The notes below the pieces were generated by a model. It did no database searches and had not been told where the DNA came from. It saw only the letters and a program-made list of their open reading frames with translations. The translations under genes were made by a program, and so were the position numbers. From the NCBI RefSeq assembly GCF_001468135.1, contig NZ_LNYU01000091.1:607824-671823 (forward strand): a DNA stretch of 64,000 nt, in the 5' to 3' direction. This stretch comes from Legionella santicrucis (GTDB taxonomy: Bacteria; Pseudomonadota; Gammaproteobacteria; Legionellales; Legionellaceae). Shown in pieces: positions 17,629 through 26,204 of the stretch; within the stretch, counting starts at the first letter, position 1, and every line of letters begins with the position of its first letter.

Positions 17629-20175
17629 ATGACATGTAGATTTGCTTCGTTGATGACTCGTATAGGTCTGGGATTTTTAGGGTTATGTATCCCTATTTTG
17701 GGAGCGGCACTTTCTAAACCGACGTTCAGTATAGTGGCAACCACACCAACCCAAGTTATAGTTCCTAGTACAGGGGCAGTAAAAGTACACTATCAAGTTA
17801 CCAATAACACCAAACTAACACGCACATTAACCATGGTGCCAATAAAGGGAATTAGTCAAAATACGAGTGGTTTAGAAAACTGCAAAAGCCCTTTTACCTT
17901 GGCACCTAACCAATCTTGTCTGCTTTCTTTGCAATTGAATGGAAATGAACTCCCTGCTTCTTATTTAGGCGGCCCTATGGTTTGTAAAACGAATGGACCT
18001 AAGGATCCGAGCCCAAGTCCTTTTTTATGCTCACGACCCAGCGCAGAATCCATCTTAAGTATTAAAGTCGCGCCTTTACTTGCCATTAAAGTTTATCATG
18101 GACGGCCTTTGTTGAATTCTTCTGTTGCACATGGTTTAAGCAGAAAATTTTATGCTATAGGTTTTTTTGCTAATGAAATTCATAGAAATTTGACACAAAA
18201 TGTAGTGTGGCATTCTTCGGATTCCTCCATTGCAACCGTTTCTAATTCTTTGGGATCTTATGGATTCGTTACTGGAGTTAATGTTGGTGATACAACTATT
18301 TCTGCTTCTTTAAACGGTTTATCAGGTTCAGCACCCATACACGTTACTGATGCGGTAGTGACCCAGATTCAGATTACACCAAGTGAGCCTTCTATTGCTA
18401 AAGGAACAAATCAGCAATTTACAGCAACGGGTATCTTATCGAATGAAACTACTTTGGATTTGACGACCCAAGTTAGTTGGACATCCACAAATTCTGCTGT
18501 AGCCGCCATCTCTAATGCTTCAGGAAGCCAAGGCCTGGCTACAGGAAACGCCGTAGGCACAACCTCTATCGCTGCCTCTTATGGGCTTCAAACAACGAGT
18601 ACTTCATTGAAAGTAACCGCAGCAACCTTAAGCTTAATACAGGTAACTCCTGTTAATCCATCCATCCATAAAGGAACAGCACAGCAATTTATGGCAACAG
18701 GAGTATATTCAGATAACAGTACTGAGGATTTAACTTCTTTTGTTACATGGAACTCGTCTGATCCTCTGGTTGCAAGTATTGAAAATGCGCCTGATACTCC
18801 TGGATTAGCGCTAGGAGTTGGTACAGGGGAAAGTAGGATTACTGCAACTTATGGAAGTGTGTCAGGTAATGCATCTCTAACGGTTACTCCAGCCCAACTC
18901 ACCTCTATAGTAATTAGTCCTTATAATCTATCTATACCTAATGGTTATTCGCAACAATATACTGCCAAAGGTATTTATACGGACAATACGACACAAGATT
19001 TAACTACAGAAGTAGCATGGGCTTCAAGTGATACAAATGTGGCGACTATTTCCAATGCGCCAGATAGCCCTGGGGCGGCTGTAGGAAAAAGTGTTGGTAG
19101 CACCCGAATCACTGCAAGTTTAAGCGGTGTTACTGGGGTTGCTCCGCTAAACATCATTGAAGCGGTTCTTGATTCTATTGTTGTGACTCCCGCAAATACT
19201 TCCCTTCCATTGGGAACCAACCAACAATATAAAGCCATAGGAATTTTTTCAGATGCATCCGAAGAAAATTTAACGACCGATGTGACCTGGACTTCTTCTG
19301 ATACGAGTGTTGTTACAATCTCCAATGCCACTGACACCCAAGGTTTGGTCCAATCAGTAAGCTTAGGTAATGCCACCCTAAAAGCGAGTTTGAATGGCCT
19401 GTCAGGTACTACGGGCATTACGGTCTCAGCGGCTATACTCACAGGTATTACAGTGACACCAGCAGATAGTTCTATTCCCAGAGGCATCAATTCAACCCAG
19501 CAAATGACGGCAACAGGGGCTTATACTGATTCAACAACTAAAGACATCACCACGGAGGTGTACTGGCAATCAGATAATGGAAATATTGCGACTGTATCCA
19601 ATGCAGTTGGGACTGAAGGACTGGTAACGGCGCAAGAAGTTGCTGCAACAACCAACATTATTGCTACCCAAAACCTCATCTCAGGAAGTACTTCACTAAC
19701 TGTTTTTGCGCCACAGATAGGGCAAAGCTATGGAGGGGGCATAATCGCTTGTAGCTGGGGCGGTTTGTTAAGCCTAATAGCAGCACCGACGGACATCAGT
19801 TCAGGTATTATGTGGGGCGGTACGGGAACAGCCATAGGCTTAGGTGCCCAAAGCACCATAGATGGTGCGAGCAATACCCAAGCGATTGTCAACACATTAG
19901 GGCTAAGTAACAGTTACGCAGCAGGGCTTTGTGCCACATATAATGGAGGAGGTTATACGGATTGGTTCTTACCTTCTTCAGAACAACTCCACTGCCTATG
20001 GTCATACTACGCAAATATAGGAGGATTTTACCCTGGAGGCGATTATTGGAGCTCCACTGAATCATCCGAGAATTCTACTTATAATGCAATCACTGAAAAT
20101 TTTCTCTATGGGGTACAAAGCAACGTGGATAAGAGCGCGCCTCTTAGAGTTCGTTGCGTGAGACAATTTATGTAA
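17629..20175 (+). CDS. Secreted BIg2-repeat protein with C-terminal DUF1566/Lcl-type domain
   Basis: This 848-residue exported protein starts with a signal peptide (about residues 1-27) and an all-beta domain with four cysteines. Six tandem bacterial Ig-like (group 2) repeats of about 85-90 residues follow, each with the pattern GTNQQF.ATG....TTDLTT.V.W.SSD..VATISN.....G. The C-terminal domain (about 705-848) carries DWFLPSSEQL, YWSSTES and RVRCVRQF, the marks of DUF1566, found in the Legionella collagen-like adhesin Lcl. It is a likely surface or secreted adhesin. TAAGGA precedes the ATG. It is monocistronic: a palindromic repeat follows its stop. The partner it binds cannot be told. Confidence 0.85.
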   Translation: MTCRFASLMTRIGLGFLGLCIPILGAALSKPTFSIVATTPTQVIVPSTGAVKVHYQVTNNTKLTRTLTMVPIKGISQNTSGLENCKSPFTLAPNQSCLLSLQLNGNELPASYLGGPMVCKTNGPKDPSPSPFLCSRPSAESILSIKVAPLLAIKVYHGRPLLNSSVAHGLSRKFYAIGFFANEIHRNLTQNVVWHSSDSSIATVSNSLGSYGFVTGVNVGDTTISASLNGLSGSAPIHVTDAVVTQIQITPSEPSIAKGTNQQFTATGILSNETTLDLTTQVSWTSTNSAVAAISNASGSQGLATGNAVGTTSIAASYGLQTTSTSLKVTAATLSLIQVTPVNPSIHKGTAQQFMATGVYSDNSTEDLTSFVTWNSSDPLVASIENAPDTPGLALGVGTGESRITATYGSVSGNASLTVTPAQLTSIVISPYNLSIPNGYSQQYTAKGIYTDNTTQDLTTEVAWASSDTNVATISNAPDSPGAAVGKSVGSTRITASLSGVTGVAPLNIIEAVLDSIVVTPANTSLPLGTNQQYKAIGIFSDASEENLTTDVTWTSSDTSVVTISNATDTQGLVQSVSLGNATLKASLNGLSGTTGITVSAAILTGITVTPADSSIPRGINSTQQMTATGAYTDSTTKDITTEVYWQSDNGNIATVSNAVGTEGLVTAQEVAATTNIIATQNLISGSTSLTVFAPQIGQSYGGGIIACSWGGLLSLIAAPTDISSGIMWGGTGTAIGLGAQSTIDGASNTQAIVNTLGLSNSYAAGLCATYNGGGYTDWFLPSSEQLHCLWSYYANIGGFYPGGDYWSSTESSENSTYNAITENFLYGVQSNVDKSAPLRVRCVRQFM

Positions 20176-20195
20176 TTGAGTAAGAGGCGGGGATT

Positions 20196-20327
20196 ACTGC
20201 CATTAATTTAAGGATGCCGTCATTTTCGCGAAAGCGGAAATCCATTTTTATAGGAGTATAATGCCTCCATCAACATGGGGCCCCGCTTTCGCGAGGACGA
20301 CTACAAGTTCCTTAAATTAATGGCAGT
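20196..20327. repeat. 132-bp palindromic dispersed repeat
   Basis: Perfect 19-bp outer arms (ACTGCCATTAATTTAAGGA at 20196-20214 and its complement at 20309-20327) enclose a second stem built on TTTCGCGAAAGCGG and CCGCTTTCGCGA. A degenerate copy lies at about 43848-43950 and a related palindrome at 57303-57379. The core resembles the widespread short palindromes of proteobacterial intergenic DNA that read GTCATTCCCGCGAAAGCGGG. It probably also terminates the BIg2 gene transcript. Confidence 0.85.
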
Positions 20328-20415
20328 GGTGCTTATCTTCTTATAACAGAACTTTTCTAAATTAGAATCGCTCCCTCCATTACTATTGAAACTATTGAAC
20401 AAGAGAAAGGATATG

Positions 20416-21132
20416 ATGTCAGGATATTCACCTGTATGGCCTCATGGCGAGATTATTGAAGAATTTGAAGGTATCTATGTGGTACGTGGATCAAACATCA
20501 CTTATTTTGAGGATAAGAAGATTCAACACAGTAGAAACATGACCATCATTGAAAGCAATGGCGATTTAGCACTTATTAATACGGTGCGTTTGAATGAGGA
20601 TGAATTACGAAAGCTTGATGAGTTAGGAAGCGTTAAACATGTCATTAGAATTGGCGCTTTTCATGGCAGAGATGATCGATTTTATTTGGATCGATACAAT
20701 GCCTGTTTATGGACAGTTCAGCCTGAAGGACAAGAGGATACTCTTTCCTATCCTACAACGCAATATTTAAAGGATGCTGATGAGTTACCCATAAAAAATA
20801 CTCATTTCTTTATATTTAAAAACTCCGCTCCCGCAGAAGGATTTCTTCACATTGATACTAATGAGGGTATTATTATTAGTTGTGACAGCATTAAAAATTG
20901 GGTGGAAGTGGACCAATTTTTTAGTGAAGAAACTGCCCGAATGGCTATTTCTCAAGGGGAAATTGCAAAAGCTCGAATCTCACCTATTTGGCTTCACGCC
21001 ACTGGAGTACAAGGAGGCGATTTCGAACCTTTATTAAAATTGAAATTTAAACATCTCATTAGCGCTCACGGAGATGTCTTAAGAAATACAGCTTATGAGG
21101 ATATCAATAATTCGGTGAGACAAATCTGTTAA
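20416..21132 (+). CDS. Metallo-beta-lactamase-fold-like protein (MBL-like hydrolase relative)
   Basis: This 238-residue cytosolic protein shows an alternating strand and helix layout like that of MBL-fold proteins: an N-terminal strand set (EGIYVVRGSNITYF), MTIIESNGDLALINTVRLNE, the loop IGAFHGRDDRFYLDRY in the place where the family has HxHxDH, GIIISCDSI, and LISAHGD near the end. The full metal-binding HxHxDH motif is not present, so a normal two-zinc site is doubtful. The ATG at 20416 is preferred because GAGAAAGG lies five bases upstream; an ATG three bases earlier and a TTG at 20386 are alternatives. It lies alone after the palindromic repeat. A related uncharacterised DUF4336-type family is possible. 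Confidence 0.6.
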   Translation: MSGYSPVWPHGEIIEEFEGIYVVRGSNITYFEDKKIQHSRNMTIIESNGDLALINTVRLNEDELRKLDELGSVKHVIRIGAFHGRDDRFYLDRYNACLWTVQPEGQEDTLSYPTTQYLKDADELPIKNTHFFIFKNSAPAEGFLHIDTNEGIIISCDSIKNWVEVDQFFSEETARMAISQGEIAKARISPIWLHATGVQGGDFEPLLKLKFKHLISAHGDVLRNTAYEDINNSVRQIC

Positions 21133-21209
21133 AAATATATTCTTTATCCTATTTCAGTTACTGAATCATTAAATTATACCCCCCCATTTAATCATGGGTT
21201 GGAGCGTAT

Positions 21210-21428
21210 TTAGGAAAAGTCATCACTCAAATCTTCTTGGTGTGCATTAATATCAAATGAGCGCATTGAATCAGCAGAACTTCCAGGAATTTTTCGTGTT
21301 TCATTTGCCCACTCACCTAAATCAATGAGTTTGCAGCGGTCAGAACAAAAAGGTTTGAACTGATTATCGGGGTGCCAGGTATTTTGTTTCTTGCATATTG
21401 GGCAAGTGATTTTTTGATCAGGGTTCAT
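21210..21428 (-). CDS. yacG: DNA gyrase inhibitor YacG (zinc-binding)
   Basis: This 72-residue protein has the YacG zinc finger: CPICKKQ followed by PFCSDRCKLIDLG, a CxxC...CxxxC set, then EWANE and an acidic tail. YacG binds GyrB and inhibits gyrase in E. coli. The order and spacing of the cysteines and the FCSDRCKLIDLGEW string are distinctive. It begins with ATG and has a weak GAAG upstream. It lies 63 bases after the glycosylase gene on the same strand and may be read with that operon. In many gammaproteobacteria yacG sits beside coaE and pilD, which are absent here. Confidence 0.92.
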   Translation of the reverse strand: MNPDQKITCPICKKQNTWHPDNQFKPFCSDRCKLIDLGEWANETRKIPGSSADSMRSFDINAHQEDLSDDFS

Positions 21429-21491
21429 AATGTTCTTCGTTAATTTATGTTAGGAAGTATACACATATGTATTTCTTTGGGGCAATTAATT

Positions 21492-22397
21492 TTAAATTAA
21501 TTGTTCCTCATTTAATCGCTGCAGTAATAGATGAAAGTATACCAATCCGGCATAAGGATGCCATTTTGCGGTAATTTCAGAGATTTCTTTATAACCTGGT
21601 TTACTCTTAAGATGAAGTAATCGATACAAATTATTTTGTGCACCGATATCGTCTCCGGGAAAAACATCCAATCTTCCCAAACCACGTAGTAAAACATATT
21701 CAGCAGTCCACCGTCCTATCCCCTTAAAACTGCATAAAAAATGAATAATTTCTTCATTATTTTGAGTTTCCAACTGAGAAAATACAGATTCATTCTCATT
21801 GAATACTGATGCCAAATGAATTAATGTGTCACATTTATGAGTGCTATAACCTATTTTTCTTAATGCAGAAACGGAGCTATTGGCAATTTCGCAGGGTCTG
21901 GGAAATGCATAAAACACGCTCTCTTTTTCCTGAATTTTCATTCCATAAGTTTCTATCAATCTATTTTGAATGTGCAATCCCGCAGCAAGCGATATTTGCT
22001 GACAAGAAATCGCATTAACGAGTGCTTCAAAAAGAGATGGAAAACGTGGTGGCTTAAGTCCTTTAAATTGATTTACCAACTGATTTAATTGTAAATCCTG
22101 TGCCGCTATTTGATAAAAACCCTGAAGATCTTGTTGCAGACCCAGTAGTATTTCTAATTGTGCGATAACTTTATCTTGAGTCAGTGGGTTAATATTTTTA
22201 TCTATTGAAACATAAATTTGTGATTCATTTTTTTGTTCTATCACTATCTTGAAGAGTTTATTGTCTAGAAAGAGCAATCGTGAATAATGCTTGCCATCCC
22301 AATGTTCCACAATGTTTTTGCTTCTTCTTCGTAATGCCCAGACCGTATAATCCAATCGGAATGGAGTCACAGGAGATAAAGAAAAAGAGGTATTCAT
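21492..22397 (-). CDS. DNA-3-methyladenine glycosylase II family (AlkA-like)
   Basis: This 301-residue base-excision repair enzyme removes alkylated bases. It has an N-terminal beta domain, then the helix-hairpin-helix glycosylase core: EALVNAISCQQIS, the hairpin FKGIGRWTAEYVLLRGLG and the catalytic-loop aspartate in VFPGDDIGAQ. These match the AlkA type. It starts 9 bases after the rtcB stop and has the same strand, so it belongs to the archease-rtcB transcript. The link between RNA ligation and base-damage repair is not obvious and may only reflect shared stress expression. Confidence 0.88.
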   Translation of the reverse strand: MNTSFSLSPVTPFRLDYTVWALRRRSKNIVEHWDGKHYSRLLFLDNKLFKIVIEQKNESQIYVSIDKNINPLTQDKVIAQLEILLGLQQDLQGFYQIAAQDLQLNQLVNQFKGLKPPRFPSLFEALVNAISCQQISLAAGLHIQNRLIETYGMKIQEKESVFYAFPRPCEIANSSVSALRKIGYSTHKCDTLIHLASVFNENESVFSQLETQNNEEIIHFLCSFKGIGRWTAEYVLLRGLGRLDVFPGDDIGAQNNLYRLLHLKSKPGYKEISEITAKWHPYAGLVYFHLLLQRLNEEQLI

Positions 22398-22406
22398 GAA
22401 GATAAA

Positions 22407-23837
22407 TTATCCTTTCACACAAATAATGGGGATTAACCTGGCTACTTTCTTAGTTAAACCTGAATCTTGTGCTGCATCAACAACAAAATCCACATTTTTA
22501 TAAGCCCCTGGAGCTTCTTCTGCCACTCCACGATAGGAACTGCTGCGAATTAGAATGCCTTGTTGTGCTAATTGCTCAATAATTTCTCGTCCTTGCCATT
22601 GTTTTGTTGCTTGATGTCGACTCATGGCACGTCCTGCACCATGGCATGCTGAACCAAAAGACTTATTTTCGGCATTTGCTGTTCCAGCTAAAACATAAGA
22701 AGCGGTACCCATACTGCCTCCAATAATGACGGGTTGGCCAACGTGCCTAAAAGAAGTTGTTAATTGAGGATGCCCCGGACCAAAAGCTCGAGTGGCTCCT
22801 TTACGATGCACAAATAAACGCTTTGTTTCACCTTCTATTTGATGAATTTCTTCCTTACAGGTATTATGGGAAACATCATAAATAAGTTTTATTTTGGTGC
22901 CAGGTATCTCATCTTGAAAAACCTCTCGCATAAAATGGGTAATGATTTCACGATTTGCTAAAGCACAATTAATTCCGGCGCGCATAGCCCCTAAATAACG
23001 TTCCCCCATTGGTGAACGAATAGGTGCGCAAGCTAATTCACGATCAATGAGTTTGATTCCGCGTTGTTGCGCATCAATTAACATGGAACGTAGAAAATCA
23101 GTTCCTATTTGATGGCCTAAGCCGCGTGAACCGCAATGAATACTGACCACCACGTCCCCCTGCGCTAAACCAAATGCTGTCGCAGTTTTGTCACAATATA
23201 TTTTTTTTACTTCCTGAATTTCTAAGTAATGGTTACCTGATCCTAAAGTACCCATTTCATTTTTTTGACGCTTTTTTGCATGCTCTGAAACATGCTCTGG
23301 TAACGCTCCTTCAACACATCCATAATCTTCAATACTCTCTAAATCCTCCTTGTTTCCGTATCCTTGCTTAACCGCCCAAACAGCGCCACCACGTAGCATA
23401 TCGTCCATTTGTTTCATCGTCAGATTAATACGACTTTTGCTGCCTACACCTGCTGGAATATGGGCAAATAAGGCATCTGCCAGTTGCTTTTTATAAGGTT
23501 CAAATTCTTCACGTTTAAGTCCAGTACTTAAGAGCCTTACACCACAAGAAATATCAAAACCAACTCCTCCTGCAGATACGATTCCTTCATGCTCAGGATC
23601 AAATGCCGCAACTCCACCAATAGGAAATCCATATCCCCAATGAGCATCGGGCATAGCATATGAGCCACCAACAATTCCTGGTAACGTAGCTACATTAGAA
23701 ACTTGTTCATAAACCTTCATATCCATATCACGTAACAAGCTTTCCGAAGCAAAAATAAATCCGGGTACTCGCATTTTACCGTGCTTGGGGATTTGCCATT
23801 CAAAATCACTGATTTTTTCTAACAGGTTTAAGTCCAT
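22407..23837 (-). CDS. rtcB: RNA-splicing ligase RtcB
   Basis: This 476-residue enzyme joins RNA 2',3'-cyclic phosphate or 3'-phosphate ends to 5'-hydroxyl ends using GTP and manganese. Family signatures are the GGVGFDISCGVRLL motif, the metal-binding HCGSRGLGHQIG, VSHNTCKEE, and the GSMGTASYVLAG and FGSACHGAGRAMSR segments near the nucleotidylated histidine. Length is in the normal range. AAGG lies nine bases before the ATG. The archease gene is immediately upstream, matching the known need of RtcB for archease. No RtcR regulator or sigma-54 promoter is seen here. Confidence 0.96.
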   Translation of the reverse strand: MDLNLLEKISDFEWQIPKHGKMRVPGFIFASESLLRDMDMKVYEQVSNVATLPGIVGGSYAMPDAHWGYGFPIGGVAAFDPEHEGIVSAGGVGFDISCGVRLLSTGLKREEFEPYKKQLADALFAHIPAGVGSKSRINLTMKQMDDMLRGGAVWAVKQGYGNKEDLESIEDYGCVEGALPEHVSEHAKKRQKNEMGTLGSGNHYLEIQEVKKIYCDKTATAFGLAQGDVVVSIHCGSRGLGHQIGTDFLRSMLIDAQQRGIKLIDRELACAPIRSPMGERYLGAMRAGINCALANREIITHFMREVFQDEIPGTKIKLIYDVSHNTCKEEIHQIEGETKRLFVHRKGATRAFGPGHPQLTTSFRHVGQPVIIGGSMGTASYVLAGTANAENKSFGSACHGAGRAMSRHQATKQWQGREIIEQLAQQGILIRSSSYRGVAEEAPGAYKNVDFVVDAAQDSGLTKKVARLIPIICVKG

Positions 23838-23895
23838 CGATTTTTGCCTTATTCCTAAAAAAAGCGGATGTATTGCAATTTGATTATTCTAGTAA

Positions 23896-24315
23896 TTATA
23901 CATCAACAACACATTGTGCTATCCAAATATGATTATTTTGATACACTTTTAATTCAGTAAAAGTAGCTCCTTTAACTTCTACTGCGGGTTGATGCCGAAC
24001 AATATCTACTTGCTCTCCTGCCACTAGAGCCGTTAATTTTAGTCCCTTAATCGTGACATCAAACTGGCTAAAAAGCATCTTATGGATTGCCATGTTATAA
24101 ATAATGGCATTTAACCAATCAACGAATAAAATCTCTTGATTGGGTGCTTCACAGCTTATGTGAAACTTTTTTAGCGGTTGAATTAATTGATGAGTAATGA
24201 CATGAGTCAATGCAAGAGCTCCCATTGCAAATGCTTCAGATAAAGTAGCTCCGCAACCTCTCACACCTATATCTGATTCATGAAAGAAATGCTCCCATCT
24301 TTTTTGAGCAATCAA
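23896..24315 (-). CDS. Archease (RtcB activator)
   Basis: This 139-residue protein carries the archease signature near its N terminus, FFHESDIGVRGCGATLSEAF, a helix-rich middle with DWLNAIIY, and the C-terminal ATFTELKVYQNNHIWIAQCVVDV, in which the acidic end residues bind metal. Archease activates RtcB and helps it turn over. The start is a TTG at 24315 with AGGA at a 7-base distance. It is the first gene of a three-gene operon with rtcB and the AlkA-type glycosylase and lies 58 bases before rtcB. Confidence 0.92.
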   Translation of the reverse strand: MIAQKRWEHFFHESDIGVRGCGATLSEAFAMGALALTHVITHQLIQPLKKFHISCEAPNQEILFVDWLNAIIYNMAIHKMLFSQFDVTIKGLKLTALVAGEQVDIVRHQPAVEVKGATFTELKVYQNNHIWIAQCVVDV

Positions 24316-24376
24316 TTTAGATTCCTAATTTTATCGTTGTTATAAATGCATCATAGGCCATATCCATCTTTTATTT

Positions 24377-25285
24377 CTATCGTCTCGCATAAGTCGCAAT
24401 AGAGAGAAGAACCATTCCCATACCTATAGTTTGGCCTGTGGTTAAGTGTTCACCAAGTACTATCCATGCAAGAATTACTGTAGCCAATGGCATTACCGCT
24501 GTGGATAAAGAAGCCATTACTCCATCGACTTTCTGGCAACCAAGATACCAAAAAACATAAAAAAGACCTGTGCTTAAGCCTAAAACAAGTAAAATAAGCC
24601 AATCAAAAAAATGAATCGATAAATTATCCCAAGAGTAAAAAAACAGACAAACCAACAATAATATAGCGTTTATTGCGTTAAGTAAGGAGGAAATTAAAAA
24701 TACAGGGAGCAAGGGAGTATGCATTTTACTTAAAATATAGTAAGTTGCCTCGGGTATAAGAGAAAGCAGAACAAGCATATCTCCCAAAAATGAATGGCTC
24801 GCTCGGACACCGCTTAATTTATCACATCCAATAATGGCTAGGCCTAAAGTTGCAAACCCCACACAAATAATTTTTTTCCCTGATATTTTTTCACTAAGAA
24901 TAATCCAAGACATGAGTGCAATAAGTGCAGGTAATGCACTGGTAATAATACCAGCAACATTGGCATCAGTGTATTGCAGCCCTCCTAACATAAAGAAATT
25001 AAAAAGTATTCCTGCAGAAAGCGCTTGTGCGATTATAAAAAACCAATCTTTTTGTTTTAATTTAGAAAAATAGTAGCCTATTGAGTTTTTTTTGGATGGG
25101 GTGAGCCAATGCAAAAAAAATAAAATAATAGCGGCTAGTGTAAATCGTAGTGTTAATATAAACAGGATTGGGATTGACGACAGCACATATTTAGAAGCAA
25201 CAATATTCACGCCTACCATAATCTGGGCCAGAATAAGAAAGCACATACCTTGCAGAAAATAGTTAGTAGATTTATTCATCAACAT
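24377..25285 (-). CDS. EamA/DMT-family exporter
   Basis: This 302-residue inner-membrane protein has ten hydrophobic segments in two similar halves, as is usual for the drug/metabolite transporter superfamily. Each half carries an EamA pattern (for example NIVASKYVLSSIPILFILTLRF in the first, here given as two pieces: NIVASKYVL and ILFILTLRF). The C-terminal half shows ALSTAVMPLATVILAWIVLGE. Start is ATG 25285, or an ATG two codons later that has better spacing from AGAG. An AraC-type regulator gene lies 55 bases upstream on the same strand and may control it. The substrate is unknown. Confidence 0.88.
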   Translation of the reverse strand: MLMNKSTNYFLQGMCFLILAQIMVGVNIVASKYVLSSIPILFILTLRFTLAAIILFFLHWLTPSKKNSIGYYFSKLKQKDWFFIIAQALSAGILFNFFMLGGLQYTDANVAGIITSALPALIALMSWIILSEKISGKKIICVGFATLGLAIIGCDKLSGVRASHSFLGDMLVLLSLIPEATYYILSKMHTPLLPVFLISSLLNAINAILLLVCLFFYSWDNLSIHFFDWLILLVLGLSTGLFYVFWYLGCQKVDGVMASLSTAVMPLATVILAWIVLGEHLTTGQTIGMGMVLLSIATYARR

Positions 25286-25340
25286 CTCTAATTATCACTA
25301 ATTAAGAAGATTAGTTTAGCAGAGATAAACGCAGAAAAAG

Positions 25341-26084
25341 TTATCCATTCCCCGCATTTTTTTTGCTGTTCAACGCTTTTGCTCTCCATTGCGAAGGAGA
25401 CTCACCAAATGCTTGAGTAAATCGACGGGTAAATGCAGATAAATTCTCATAGCCTACTGCAAAAGCGATCGCTTCAATTGACGTATTCTTTAAGGACAAC
25501 AATCGCTTAGCATGATGTAATTTTTGAGAGCGCCAATATTCTGCAAGACTATAACCCATAACGTGTTTGAATCGACGTTGTAATTGACTCACACTCAAAT
25601 GACAATACTTCGCTACTTTGCTGATATCTATAGCATCTGCAAAATAACGATCAATCCAGTTTTTTGCTTTAATTGCCGTTTGATCCACTTCCGCTGGAAA
25701 AGAGTTTGTTGCGAAATGAATAATCAATTGATTGATCAATGAATCGGCAAAAAAATCTTCTTCCTGGGCAGTTAAATAATGATGGGTGAATTGCATCAGT
25801 TTCTTAATATTGGTTGTGAGGTTAAATTCGTGAGAGCTGTATTCATCTGGATGATTTTTAGCCCTAAGATCAACGACTAAAAAAAGATTTTTGGGGCTTC
25901 CTGCAAAGCAATGTTGCTCATTAGGAGCAATGTATACGCCAATATTATTGTTGATTATGCCCGAATAATTCCCTGCTTCTAATTCCATAGAGCCAGCTAA
26001 TGGTAATACTAACTGCGCAAAATCATGGGAATGGCTATGACACTCAGTATGATAAGAACGTAGATCCATACGATGAGCTATCAT
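25341..26084 (-). CDS. AraC-family transcriptional regulator
   Basis: This 247-residue protein has an N-terminal cupin-type sensing domain with a His-rich start (HTECHSHSHDFAQLVLPLAGSME) and a C-terminal double helix-turn-helix. The latter carries the AraC signature: ISKVAKYCHLSVSQLQRRFK and SIEAIAFAVGYENLSAFTRRF, read here as pieces of the usual pattern. The start at 26084 (MIAHRMD) has GAGGAG six bases upstream and is preferred over an in-frame start seven codons earlier. The His-rich metal-site pattern suggests a small-ligand or metal cupin. Its likely target is the DMT exporter directly downstream. Confidence 0.87.
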   Translation of the reverse strand: MIAHRMDLRSYHTECHSHSHDFAQLVLPLAGSMELEAGNYSGIINNNIGVYIAPNEQHCFAGSPKNLFLVVDLRAKNHPDEYSSHEFNLTTNIKKLMQFTHHYLTAQEEDFFADSLINQLIIHFATNSFPAEVDQTAIKAKNWIDRYFADAIDISKVAKYCHLSVSQLQRRFKHVMGYSLAEYWRSQKLHHAKRLLSLKNTSIEAIAFAVGYENLSAFTRRFTQAFGESPSQWRAKALNSKKNAGNG

Positions 26085-26204
26085 GTTATTCTCCTCAAAA
26101 AGCAAGATATAACTTTATATTGTATCATAAATGGTTTTTATGGGCCGAATGGTTCCAGAAATATGATCATTGTCTCGAAACCACATTAAATTAAGGGCAG
26201 TAAA

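Noticed and set aside
18975-19490. 171-codon open frame on the minus strand inside the BIg2 gene
   Set aside because: It lies opposite repeated BIg2 coding sequence and reflects the biased codon pattern; no start signal or recognisable domain.
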